Assembly: GCA_027347125.1 (NCBI GenBank)
Contig: DAIERC010000217.1
Span: forward strand, 1-6,385
Direction of reading: 5' to 3'
From: Ignavibacteriales bacterium
GTDB taxonomy: Bacteria; Bacteroidota; Ignavibacteria; Ignavibacteriales; Ignavibacteriaceae
DNA length: 6,385 nucleotides
Shown here: positions 1-6,009 of the stretch, piece by piece
Layout of the letters: every line of letters starts with the position of its first letter
How positions within the stretch are numbered: the first letter of the stretch is position 1
Translations under genes and position numbers: made by a program
The notes under the pieces: generated by a model
What the model was told of the DNA's origin: nothing
The model's input: only the letters and a program-made list of their open reading frames with translations
The model's database searches: none

Positions 1-705
1 GAATTATTTGCCGGTGAAGGTGCTAATCTTGTGCTTTCCGCAAGGCGCATTGAAAAATTAAATTTAGTTTCCGATTCCATTAGAAAAACATTCGGAGTTA
101 GGGTTCTTGATTTTAAGCTGGATGTAAGAAACTATGATGAAGTAAAAAGAGCAATTTTTTTACTGCCTGATGAATGGAAGCAAATAGATATATTAATAAA
201 TAACGCGGGATTAGCCAGAGGTTTCAGCAAATTATTTGAAGGCAATGTTGAAGAGTGGGAAGAAATGATAGACACAAACTTAAAAGGATTATTATATGTT
301 ACACGTCAGGTTCTTCCTGTTATGGTAGAACGCAAAAAAGGACACGTAATTAATATCGGCTCTACAGCGGGCCACGAGGTATACACACACGGAAACGTTT
401 ACTGCGCAACAAAGTTTGCGGTTAACGCACTTACCCAATCCATTAGAATAGACGTTTTGGATAAAAACATTAAAGTGAGTACCGTAGATCCGGGAATGGT
501 ATACACAGAGTTCAGTGAAGTACGATTCTCGGGAGATAAAAGCAAAGCCGAGAAGGTGTATGAGGGGATAAAACCTCTTGCGCCCGAAGATGTGGCTAAC
601 GCAGTTTTGTTCTGCGCAACAAGGCCTGAACATGTAAACATTAATGAAATAATTTTAACAACTCAGGCACAGGCATCTTCAACACAAATTTTCCGTAAGA
701 AATAA
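1..705 (+). CDS. SDR-family NADP-dependent oxidoreductase, YdfG-like (5' partial)
   Basis: The frame is open from the first base, so the gene starts upstream and lacks its initial Rossmann strand and glycine motif; a GTG at 31 is internal, not the start. The 234 visible residues carry the classical short-chain dehydrogenase signature: VLSARR at residues 10-15 after the second strand (arginines there usually favour NADPH), NNAG at 67-70, the helix Asn at 93, catalytic Ser121, and Tyr134/Lys138 in YCATK, followed by DPG at 163-165. The C-terminal part (TEFSEVRF, then PEDVANAV and HVNINEI) closely follows the YdfG group, which oxidises 3-hydroxy acids such as serine or allo-threonine with NADP in the cytosol. 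The exact substrate cannot be read from the sequence. It ends at a shared terminator facing the convergent yciO-type gene, so it is the last gene of its transcript. Confidence 0.93.
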   Translation, partial: ELFAGEGANLVLSARRIEKLNLVSDSIRKTFGVRVLDFKLDVRNYDEVKRAIFLLPDEWKQIDILINNAGLARGFSKLFEGNVEEWEEMIDTNLKGLLYVTRQVLPVMVERKKGHVINIGSTAGHEVYTHGNVYCATKFAVNALTQSIRIDVLDKNIKVSTVDPGMVYTEFSEVRFSGDKSKAEKVYEGIKPLAPEDVANAVLFCATRPEHVNINEIILTTQAQASSTQIFRKK

Positions 706-736
706 AAAAAGGCTGGTTAAAACACCAGCCTTTTTT
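704..736. terminator. Bidirectional intrinsic terminator between convergent genes
   Basis: A perfect 7-bp stem GGCTGGT (711-717) / ACCAGCC (724-730) encloses a 6-nt loop. It is flanked by seven A (704-710) and six T (731-736), so a U-tract follows the hairpin on either strand. It begins at the stop codon of the dehydrogenase and lies 6 bp from the stop of the opposing gene, serving both. Confidence 0.92.
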
Positions 737-742
737 ATACAA

Positions 743-1354
743 TCACACAAACATACTTACATCGCCGGCGCCTTCTCTAATCACTTCCGGTTCTTCCATA
801 CTCAAATCAATCACGCTAGACGGATCGCCGGCAATACTTCCTGATGATAGCATCAAATCAACCTGAGAATTAAAAATGTTTTTTATTTCAAACGGGTCCA
901 TTAAAATAGCGCCTTTCCTGTTGGTTGTACTGGTACTTATAATAGGATTTCCTAGTTCTTGAACCAATCTTAACGTAACATTATGATTCGGTACTCTTAT
1001 CCCAACGGTTTTTCTTTGGCTCCATAATTTTTTGGGTACCAGTTTAGCGGCGGGAAGAATAAAAGTATACGGCCCTGGAAGAAGGTGTTTCATAGTTCTA
1101 TAAGCATAATCAGAAACCTTAGCGTATTTCGAAATATCTTTCAAATCAGAACAAACAAAACTAAAGAGCTTAGAGTTGTTATCGTTTTTAATAGAAAAAA
1201 TTCGTTCAAGCGCGTCTTTGTTAAAAATATCGCAGCCAATTCCGTAAACTGTATCGGTAGGATATATAATAACGCCTCCGTCGCGCAAAACTTCAACAGC
1301 TTTGTTAATATATCTTAACTGTGGATTATCGGGATGAAGCTCATAGTATTCCAT
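743..1354 (-). CDS. yciO: Sua5/YciO/YrdC-family protein, YciO-type
   Basis: This 203-residue protein is a single YrdC-like domain and aligns by eye along its whole length with E. coli YciO: the HPDNPQ start, PTDTVYGIGCD (32-42), LLPGPYTFIL (91-100), VGIRVP (117-122), STSTTN (140-145), PSSVIDL (178-184) and IREGAGDV (192-199). The family binds ATP and an RNA-like ligand. Its TsaC/Sua5 members make threonylcarbamoyl-AMP for the t6A37 tRNA modification, and automatic annotation often gives that name. The Lys-x-Arg and Ser-x-Asn residues typical of TsaC/Sua5 are only half kept here (Lys56 but Asp58; Ser142 but Thr144), which favours a YciO role that is poorly understood. The start is fixed by AAAGGAG (1361-1367) 6 nt before ATG. 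It is monocistronic, convergent with the dehydrogenase and divergent from rpmB, with its own promoter about 105 nt upstream. Confidence 0.9.
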   Translation of the reverse strand: MEYYELHPDNPQLRYINKAVEVLRDGGVIIYPTDTVYGIGCDIFNKDALERIFSIKNDNNSKLFSFVCSDLKDISKYAKVSDYAYRTMKHLLPGPYTFILPAAKLVPKKLWSQRKTVGIRVPNHNVTLRLVQELGNPIISTSTTNRKGAILMDPFEIKNIFNSQVDLMLSSGSIAGDPSSVIDLSMEEPEVIREGAGDVSMFV

Positions 1355-1398
1355 AAAATACTCCTTTCGATAGGGTATTAAATCATTTTTAAATGAAG

Positions 1399-1427
1399 GT
1401 ATGGATTGCTGGTTTTGTGCAGCATAC
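1399..1427 (-). promoter_or_regulatory. Hairpin and extra Shine-Dalgarno-like site in the yciO leader
   Basis: In the transcribed leader of yciO, GTAT+GCTG pairs with CAGC+ATAC (1424-1427/1399-1402 and 1420-1423/1408-1411) around an 8-nt loop, with a 5-nt bulge at 1403-1407. It directly follows a second copy of the sequence AAAGGAGTAT (complement of 1424-1433), the same ten bases that form the real yciO ribosome-binding site (complement of 1358-1367). No start codon lies at a usual distance behind this upstream copy. A regulatory role is only inferred. Confidence 0.3.
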
Positions 1428-1459
1428 TCCTTTTTAAAGAATAGCTTGAAGTCTTAACT

Positions 1460-1489
1460 GAAAGATAAGAAGGATATAATTATTGTCAA
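1460..1489 (-). promoter_or_regulatory. Promoter of the yciO-type gene
   Basis: On the minus strand a perfect TTGACA (complement of 1484-1489) is followed after 16 nt by TATCTTTC (complement of 1460-1467). Read the Bacteroidota way this is TTG, 19 nt, TAnnTTT, close to the known -33/-7 consensus of that phylum. Transcription would start near 1455, giving a leader of about 100 nt before the ATG at 1354. Confidence 0.6.
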
Positions 1490-1589
1490 TAACAAATATT
1501 AAGATTTATTTCGTCTCACAAAAAAGAGAAAAGAATGGAAAAAATATTTTTTAAATAGCTATTTTTTCAGGAAATTTTTGTTATATTTA
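1483..1589 (+). promoter_or_regulatory. Candidate promoter(s) of rpmB
   Basis: Two weak candidates precede rpmB. The first is TTGTCA (1483-1488), 16 nt, TTTATTTC (1505-1512); it uses the same spacing as the divergent yciO promoter and overlaps its -35 box. The second is TATATTTA (1582-1589), which resembles the prs -10 box and would give a leader of about 38 nt, but it has no recognisable upstream element. A free-standing TATAAT at 1475-1480 has no -35 partner either. The rest of the 278-bp region between yciO and rpmB shows nothing else recognisable. Confidence 0.3.
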
Positions 1590-1632
1590 TGGTTCAAATT
1601 TTAAACATAGGGAAGTTATCAAGGAGAGCTAA

Positions 1633-1872
1633 ATGGCTAGAAGATGTCAAGTAACTGGGATTGGCCCGATAACAGGAAACAACGTCTCACACGCTCATAA
1701 CAGAAGCAAGAGGAGATTTCTACCCAATCTTCAGAAAAAAAGAGTTTGGGTTCAAGAACTAAACAGATATGTTACTCTAAAATTATCCACTAAGGCCATA
1801 AAAGGCATCACAAAAAATGGAACTGGCGAAGTAGCAAAACTTGTTAGGGAAAAGAAAATAAAAGTAAGATAA
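1633..1872 (+). CDS. rpmB: 50S ribosomal protein bL28
   Basis: This 79-residue basic protein is ribosomal protein bL28 of the large subunit. The N-terminal signature MARRCQVTG is followed by GPITGNNVSHAHNRSKRRF and the PNLQKKRVWV stretch, then a VTLKLSTKAIK strand and a short lysine-rich tail; length and order match the proteobacterial form closely. A single cysteine (Cys5) means it is not the four-cysteine zinc version. The start is set by AAGGAG (1621-1626) 6 nt before ATG. It stands alone: rpmG (bL33), its frequent partner, does not follow, and a strong terminator lies 23 nt after the stop. It is divergent from the yciO-type gene and convergent with rplI. Confidence 0.98.
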   Translation: MARRCQVTGIGPITGNNVSHAHNRSKRRFLPNLQKKRVWVQELNRYVTLKLSTKAIKGITKNGTGEVAKLVREKKIKVR

Positions 1873-1895
1873 TCCGGTTTTAAATATTTTAAAAC

Positions 1896-1927
1896 AAAAA
1901 AGGAAAGCATACGCTTTCCTTTTTTTT
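1896..1927. terminator. Bidirectional intrinsic terminator between rpmB and the rplI operon
   Basis: The perfect stem GGAAAGC (1902-1908) / GCTTTCC (1913-1919) with an ATAC loop is flanked by six A (1896-1901) and eight T (1920-1927). It works as an intrinsic terminator in both directions, 23 nt after the rpmB stop and 18 nt after the rplI stop on the other strand. Confidence 0.93.
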
Positions 1928-1945
1928 ATTTATGTGGGACAAATT

Positions 1946-2389
1946 TTATTCTCTGACAACCCAGACTTTAATATTAGCTGTTACGCTTGAATGAAGCCTG
2001 ATGCTAATGCCGTAAATGCCCAAAGATTTAATAGGTTCTTCAATTTCAATTTTTCTTCTATCAATCTCATAACCTTTTTCTTTGAGGGCATCGCCTATCA
2101 TTTGATTTGTAACTGAGCCAAAAATTTTATCTTCCTCACCAACCTGTACCGGAATGGTAACGGAAACTTTTTCGAGTTCGGCAGCCAATTTTTCGGCGGA
2201 CTCAATCTCTTGTTGTCTCCTTTTTGCAAGATTCTTCTTCTCTTCTTCAAGAGCTTGAATATTCCCTTTTAACGCTGCATAAGCAATTTTACGAGGGATT
2301 AAATAATTTCTGGCATATCCATCTTTAACGTCTACAGCGTCTCCGATTTGTCCGAGAGTTTCAAAATTCTGTCTAAGTATTACTTTCAT
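1946..2389 (-). CDS. rplI: 50S ribosomal protein bL9
   Basis: This 147-residue protein is bL9, which binds 23S rRNA near the L1 stalk and reaches across the ribosome surface. The rRNA-binding N-domain carries the signature from Gly13 to Ala37, with DGYARNYLIP at 23-32. A long charged connecting helix spans about 41-75 (rich in E, K, Q). The C-domain begins with VTIPVQVGEEDKIFGSVT and ends VWVVRE. Length is normal (about 148). The ATG is preceded by GAGGAG (complement of 2395-2400) at 5 nt. It is the last gene of the rpsF-ssb-rpsR-rplI run, 18 nt after rpsR, and is followed directly by the bidirectional terminator. Confidence 0.98.
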   Translation of the reverse strand: MKVILRQNFETLGQIGDAVDVKDGYARNYLIPRKIAYAALKGNIQALEEEKKNLAKRRQQEIESAEKLAAELEKVSVTIPVQVGEEDKIFGSVTNQMIGDALKEKGYEIDRRKIEIEEPIKSLGIYGISIRLHSSVTANIKVWVVRE

Positions 2390-2407
2390 TTTTTCTCCTC
2401 AGATATG

Positions 2408-2638
2408 CTATTTTACAGTGTCTGATACATAAGGTAACAGAGCCATATGCCTAGCGCGTTGAATGGCAATAGCTAATTGTCTCTGATATTTGGAGCTGGT
2501 ACCGGTAATTCTTTTCGGAATTATTTTTCCCTGCTCGGTAACATACCGCTGTAACAGTTTAACGTCTTTATAATCGATGTATTTTACCTTGTTCTGGGTA
2601 AACCTACAAATTTTTTTAGTTTTTACTTCTTTTCTCAT
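2408..2638 (-). CDS. rpsR: 30S ribosomal protein bS18
   Basis: This 76-residue basic protein is bS18, which pairs with bS6 on the 30S platform and binds helix 22 of 16S rRNA. Visible marks are ICRF (10-13), YIDYKDVKLLQRYVTEQGKI (20-39), PKRITGTSSKYQRQLA (41-56) and the helix AIQRARHMALLPY (58-70). The start lies 12 nt after the ssb stop with only a weak GGTG (complement of 2644-2647) ahead of it, so translational coupling to ssb is likely. Together with bS6 it forms the complex expected to repress this operon through the leader upstream of rpsF. Confidence 0.98.
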   Translation of the reverse strand: MRKEVKTKKICRFTQNKVKYIDYKDVKLLQRYVTEQGKIIPKRITGTSSKYQRQLAIAIQRARHMALLPYVSDTVK

Positions 2639-2650
2639 TTTATCACCAAA

Positions 2651-3136
2651 TTACTTTATTAAATCTGATTCTTCGCTGGACAAGAATTTATCGAACGAAT
2701 CCTCAGTGTAATCTACACTATCGTCATCCGAAAAGACTTCGAGCTCATCGCCCTGGCCATCTAAACCATCGTCGGTACCGTTTAATTTTCCACGTTTATT
2801 AAGGAACTGAATTCTTCTGGCCTTAATTTCAACGATGCTCCGGTTATGCCCGTCTTCAGATTTCCAACTTCTGCTTTGTAACTCGCCATCAACAAGAACA
2901 GCGGAACCTTTTTTTAATCGGTCTCGACAGCTTTCTGCCAATTTATTCCATGCAACAATGCCCACATAACATACGTCCTCTTGCCACTGGTTAGTGCTGT
3001 CCTTATATTTTCTATTTGAGGCAATAGAAAAATTAACGACTGGAGTACTATTAGTTGTTTGCCTAAAAACAGGATCCTTTGTTAAGTTTCCGGCAACAAT
3101 TACGTAGTTAATTTCCGGCATTTTCAAATCGGCCAT
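2651..3136 (-). CDS. ssb: Single-stranded DNA-binding protein with non-canonical C-terminus
   Basis: This 161-residue protein is a bacterial SSB, which coats single-stranded DNA in replication, recombination and repair. One OB fold covers about 8-113: NYVIVAGNLTKDP, VVNFSIASNRKYKD, then VAWNKLAE, LVDGELQSRSW and IVEIKARRIQFL. Trp51, Trp63 and Trp91 sit near the positions of DNA-stacking tryptophans in E. coli SSB. A flexible acidic tail (about 114-161, many D and E) follows. Unusually it ends in SSEESDLIK and lacks the hydrophobic DDDIPF-type tip that recruits partner proteins; neither other frame restores it. The start at 3136 is favoured over Met6 by GGAGG (complement of 3144-3148) 7 nt upstream. 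Its place between rpsF and rpsR is the common bacterial order. Confidence 0.96.
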   Translation of the reverse strand: MADLKMPEINYVIVAGNLTKDPVFRQTTNSTPVVNFSIASNRKYKDSTNQWQEDVCYVGIVAWNKLAESCRDRLKKGSAVLVDGELQSRSWKSEDGHNRSIVEIKARRIQFLNKRGKLNGTDDGLDGQGDELEVFSDDDSVDYTEDSFDKFLSSEESDLIK

Positions 3137-3170
3137 GGTTTTTCCTCCATACTTAGTCTTAATTTGTTAA

Positions 3171-3590
3171 TTATTTACCACTTTCTTCTGAATCAATTTC
3201 ATTCTTTTCAACTGTCGCAGTTTCTTCCGCAATGGCAGTTTTTTCAGCTTCAACACTAATCGAATTAAGTTTATTTTGTTCGAGATGTTGGAGAGCATCG
3301 TTATCTAAAGCAATTGTAAGATACCGTAAGATTTGTTCATCCAGTTGGTAAAATCTTTCCAGTTTAGCAACGATAGTAGAAGGAGCATTGAATCTAAAGA
3401 TGGCATAATAACCTATCTTACTCTTCTTAACCATGTAAGCCAGTCTTTTTCTCCCCCAATTCTCTACTTCTCTTATTTCACCGCCGTTATTTACAATTGT
3501 ATCTTTAATGCGGGAAATAATTGATTCGATCTGTTCATCGTCAAGAGCAGCGTTAATAATAACAGCGCTCTCGTAGGCTTTTGTCCTCAT
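3171..3590 (-). CDS. rpsF: 30S ribosomal protein bS6
   Basis: This 139-residue protein is bS6 of the small-subunit platform, partner of bS18. The ferredoxin-like domain occupies about 1-95: YESAVIINAALDDEQI, the turn GGEIREVENWGRKRLAYMV (37-54), YYAIFRF, and FYQLDEQILRYLTI (80-93). It is followed by a 40-residue tail rich in glutamate and alanine, longer than in the shortest family members (about 95 residues) but similar in kind to the acidic tails seen elsewhere. The start has the strongest ribosome-binding site of the window, GGGAGGTGA (complement of 3595-3603), which lies partly inside a predicted RNA stem. It is the first gene of the rpsF-ssb-rpsR-rplI run, and its 34-nt gap to ssb shows no terminator. 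Confidence 0.97.
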   Translation of the reverse strand: MRTKAYESAVIINAALDDEQIESIISRIKDTIVNNGGEIREVENWGRKRLAYMVKKSKIGYYAIFRFNAPSTIVAKLERFYQLDEQILRYLTIALDNDALQHLEQNKLNSISVEAEKTAIAEETATVEKNEIDSEESGK

Positions 3591-3595
3591 TTTTT

Positions 3596-3643
3596 CACCT
3601 CCCTTCGGTCAATTTGGCCCTCCGTCTATGCGGAGAGCAGGGA
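3596..3643 (-). promoter_or_regulatory. Probable S6:S18-binding autoregulatory mRNA leader
   Basis: In the rpsF 5' leader (minus strand) an outer stem TCCCT (complement of 3639-3643) / AGGGA (complement of 3600-3604) encloses a hairpin CTCCG-6 nt-CGGAG (complement of 3631-3635 / 3620-3624). A long bulge on the 3' side ends in ACCGA just before the outer stem, so an unpaired CCG (complement of 3606-3608) sits next to it. This layout of two stems and a bulged CCG matches what is described for the S6:S18 leader, where the protein pair recognises the mRNA as it does 16S rRNA. The 3' strand of the outer stem is part of the rpsF Shine-Dalgarno sequence, so binding would block initiation. The match is by eye. 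Confidence 0.6.
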
Positions 3644-3672
3644 TTAAACATATATTTAATTAAAATTAGCCC

Positions 3673-3703
3673 TAAATTTATTTAATTAGCGAAGCAATTA
3701 CAA
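3673..3703 (-). promoter_or_regulatory. Candidate internal promoter for rpsF-ssb-rpsR-rplI
   Basis: On the minus strand TTGTAA (complement of 3698-3703) is followed after 17 nt by TAAATTTA (complement of 3673-3680), equal to TTG, 20 nt, TAnnTTT in the Bacteroidota form. Start near 3667 would give a leader of about 77 nt containing the whole S6:S18-like structure. No convincing terminator is seen between pth and this site, so read-through from prs is also likely. The remaining 3704-3808 stretch is AT-rich without a recognised element. Confidence 0.42.
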
Positions 3704-3808
3704 GTAAAAATATATTGCAATAAAATTAGGAATCTTTTGGGATTAAATAACGCATTTACAGTGCGATATCAACTTTAATATCTTTGGCTTTAATAGAGTT
3801 ATAAACTA

Positions 3809-4396
3809 TTATTTTTTTCGCGAAGTTGCCTTGCTGAACTTACTATTGGCGTCTAGAAGCTGCTTAACACCACCTTTTACAAATTCTTCAATCAGGTTTA
3901 CACTATGTTCAAATGTATTTTTTAATGCTTGTAATTCGTCCTTATTAAAATCAGTTAAGACATAATTTGCCATAAATCCTTTTTCGAAATTACTTCCGAT
4001 TCCAATTCTTATTCTGGGAAATTTGTCTGTTTGAAGGTGGTAAATAATAGAACCGATGCCGTTATGCCCTCCATCTCCGCCGGACGCTCTAACTCTTACA
4101 GTTGCAAAATTAAGGTTGATATCATCGTAAACTATAAGAAAATCGGAAGGATTAATGTTATAAAATTGCAATGCTTGTGAAGCCGCTATGCCACTATTGT
4201 TTACATACGTTGTGGGTTTTATAAGGGAAAATTCGGTATCCCCTATTTTCCCGTTACAAAAGTAGTAATCACCTTTTGAAGGGTTAAATGAATTTGAATA
4301 TTTACTAGCTATATAATCTAGCAATAAGAAACCCACGTTATGCCTGTTATTTAAATAAGCGTTGCCTGGATTTCCTATGCCAAATATTACACGCAC
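3809..4396 (-). CDS. pth: Peptidyl-tRNA hydrolase
   Basis: This 195-residue enzyme cleaves the ester bond of peptidyl-tRNA released from stalled ribosomes and so recycles tRNA in the cytosol. Visible family marks are GIGNPG (6-11), RHNVG with catalytic His19, KPTTYVNNSG (60-69, Asn66), VYDDINL (89-95, Asp91) and GGHNG (109-113, His111/Asn112), followed by FPRIRIGIG (126-134). All key positions of the E. coli enzyme (Asn10, His20, Asn68, Asp93, His113, Asn114) have counterparts. The start is GTG: an in-frame TAA two codons upstream excludes an earlier one. No good Shine-Dalgarno sequence is present, and with rplY ending 12 nt before, coupling is likely. The stop follows a run of seven A; the -1 frame stays open for 18 more codons. 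Confidence 0.97.
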   Translation of the reverse strand: MRVIFGIGNPGNAYLNNRHNVGFLLLDYIASKYSNSFNPSKGDYYFCNGKIGDTEFSLIKPTTYVNNSGIAASQALQFYNINPSDFLIVYDDINLNFATVRVRASGGDGGHNGIGSIIYHLQTDKFPRIRIGIGSNFEKGFMANYVLTDFNKDELQALKNTFEHSVNLIEEFVKGGVKQLLDANSKFSKATSRKK

Positions 4397-4408
4397 AATT
4401 TAAAAATA

Positions 4409-5041
4409 TTACTCTTCTTCTTTATCTTTGCCAATAACTTCAGGTTCTGCCGGGCCAGCACCTTCTGCACCTTCGGCAACTGGTTCTTTCTCAGCCTTAG
4501 GATGAGTTACGGCAACAATAACAGTTTCGGCAGGGTTAAGTATTGTTATATTTTCAAGATTAAGATCTGCTACGTGTATAGCATCACCTAATTTAAGATC
4601 TTGAATATTTAAATCTAAATGTTGAGGAATATCTTTCGGCAAGCATTCGATATCCAATTTATGTATAAGCGTTTGAAGAACGCCGCCTTCTTTAACCCCG
4701 ACAGGACTTCCGTGAAACTGGATAGGAACTTCGAGTTGAAATTTTTCACCCACAGTCAATCCCAACAGATCAAAATGGATTACTCTATCGGTAACGGGAT
4801 CGAACTGCACATCCTTAATTACACATTCATGCTCTTCGTTTTCATTAAGCTGCAACGATATCAAGTGCGCTTCCGAAGTAAAAACCAAGGGCTTAATTGA
4901 TTTTTCGGCTACATCAACTGAAATTGGTTGTGAATGTTTTGAGTAAAAAATACCAGGAACTCTTCCCTCCCTACGTAAACTGTTGTTGGAAGACTTTGCT
5001 GTGGTTGTTCTTACATTTGCTTTTAAGACTACTTTCTCCAT
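4409..5041 (-). CDS. rplY: 50S ribosomal protein bL25, CTC form
   Basis: This 210-residue protein is the long (Ctc/TL5) form of bL25, which binds 5S rRNA in the central protuberance. The N-terminal 5S-binding domain covers about 1-92, with LRREGRVPGIFY (22-33) and IKDVQFDPVTDRVIHFDLL (75-93). The C-terminal TL5 beta domain covers about 98-182, with VPIQFHGSPVGVKEGGVL (105-122) and LKLGDAIHVADL (149-160). An acidic alanine/glutamate tail ends in EEE. The ATG follows GGAG (complement of 5047-5050) at 5 nt. It lies 20 nt after prs and 12 nt before pth; the order prs-ctc-pth is known from Bacillus and many other bacteria, and suggests one transcript. Confidence 0.97.
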   Translation of the reverse strand: MEKVVLKANVRTTTAKSSNNSLRREGRVPGIFYSKHSQPISVDVAEKSIKPLVFTSEAHLISLQLNENEEHECVIKDVQFDPVTDRVIHFDLLGLTVGEKFQLEVPIQFHGSPVGVKEGGVLQTLIHKLDIECLPKDIPQHLDLNIQDLKLGDAIHVADLNLENITILNPAETVIVAVTHPKAEKEPVAEGAEGAGPAEPEVIGKDKEEE

Positions 5042-5061
5042 TGCATCTCCAAAGACTAAAA

Positions 5062-6009
5062 TTATCCTTTATCTATATCAAAAAGCGAACTAATTGATTC
5101 GTTATTATATGTTCTGCGAATTGCCTCGGCAAAAATTCCCGAAGCTGAAATTACTGAAATTTTTCCACTATCAATATTATTTTTTAACGGTATAGTATCC
5201 GACACATACAGTTTTTCTAGTTGAGAATTTTGAATTCTTTCCAGCGCTTTACCTGAAAATATGGGGTGAGTAATTGCGCCGTAAATATTTCTTGCCCCTT
5301 TGTTTTTAAGCGCATCAATTGCACCCACAAAGGTTCCCGCAGTATCAATCAAATCATCCACTAAAAGAACATCTTTATCTTGTACGTTACCTATAATATG
5401 TACAACCTCGGCAAGATTTTGCTTCGGTCTTCTTTTATCAATTACAACCAGGTCAGCATGTAATCTTTTAGCATAAGATCTCGCCATTTTAATTCCTCCA
5501 ACATCCGGAGAAACTACAACCAAATTTTCACTTACTTTATCGAACAACCCGCTAAAAATGGATGACCCATAAAGGTGATCAAACGGGATGTCAAAAAAGC
5601 CCTGAATTTGGGCAGCATGAAGATCCATTGTCATAACCCTATCAGCGCCGGCACCAGTTATAAGATTGGCAACCAATTTTGCGGTTATGGATACTCTCGG
5701 CTGGTCTTTACGATCCTGACGAGAATACCCGAAATACGGAATTACGGCAGTAATTCTTTTGGCAGAAGCTCTTTTAGCGGCATCTACCATTATTAAAAGT
5801 TCTAATAAATTTTCGGCCGGAGGATTTGTAGATTGAATAATAAAAACCTCTGCGCCGCGAATATTCTCGCCGAATTTAACCCAAATTTCACCGTCACTGA
5901 ATCGTTTTAATTCAACGCTACCCAATGGCGCTTCAAGTTTTTGGGCAATTTTTTCGGACAAAGAAATATTTGAACTCCCCGAAAAAACTTTAATATCACT
6001 TGAAGCCAT
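5062..6009 (-). CDS. prs: Ribose-phosphate pyrophosphokinase (PRPP synthetase)
   Basis: This 315-residue class I enzyme transfers pyrophosphate from ATP to ribose 5-phosphate, giving PRPP for purine, pyrimidine, NAD, His and Trp synthesis. Visible marks are FSGSSN (9-14), ELKRFSDGEIWVK (33-45), PYFGYSRQDRK (91-101), the metal/ATP segment DLHAAQIQGFF with His131 (129-139), SPDVGG (167-172), the flexible catalytic loop KRRP (192-195, Lys192 and Arg194) and the PRPP-binding loop VLLVDDLIDTAGT (214-226). Length equals the usual 310-320 and nothing is missing. The ATG at 6009 fits the family N-terminus but lacks a clear Shine-Dalgarno sequence. It is the first gene of prs-rplY-pth, with a strong promoter 45-75 nt upstream. 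Confidence 0.98.
   Translation of the reverse strand: MASSDIKVFSGSSNISLSEKIAQKLEAPLGSVELKRFSDGEIWVKFGENIRGAEVFIIQSTNPPAENLLELLIMVDAAKRASAKRITAVIPYFGYSRQDRKDQPRVSITAKLVANLITGAGADRVMTMDLHAAQIQGFFDIPFDHLYGSSIFSGLFDKVSENLVVVSPDVGGIKMARSYAKRLHADLVVIDKRRPKQNLAEVVHIIGNVQDKDVLLVDDLIDTAGTFVGAIDALKNKGARNIYGAITHPIFSGKALERIQNSQLEKLYVSDTIPLKNNIDSGKISVISASGIFAEAIRRTYNNESISSLFDIDKG

Noticed and set aside
292..641. Two overlapping antisense open frames within the dehydrogenase gene.
   Set aside because: They lie wholly opposite a clear SDR coding sequence, have no domain or plausible start signal, and overlap each other.
3661..3730. Direct repeat TAAAATTAG at 3661-3669 and 3721-3729, 60 nt apart.
   Set aside because: Nine AT-only-like bases in a very AT-rich gap; no further copies, so chance is sufficient.
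3749..3765. Small CGCA/TGCG hairpin after pth as a terminator.
   Set aside because: Only 4 bp with a 7-nt loop and a broken T-run; far weaker than the two real terminators in the window.
4619..5097. Plus-strand open frames opposite rplY and the end of prs.
   Set aside because: They are complements of well-identified genes with no recognisable protein features or ribosome-binding sites.
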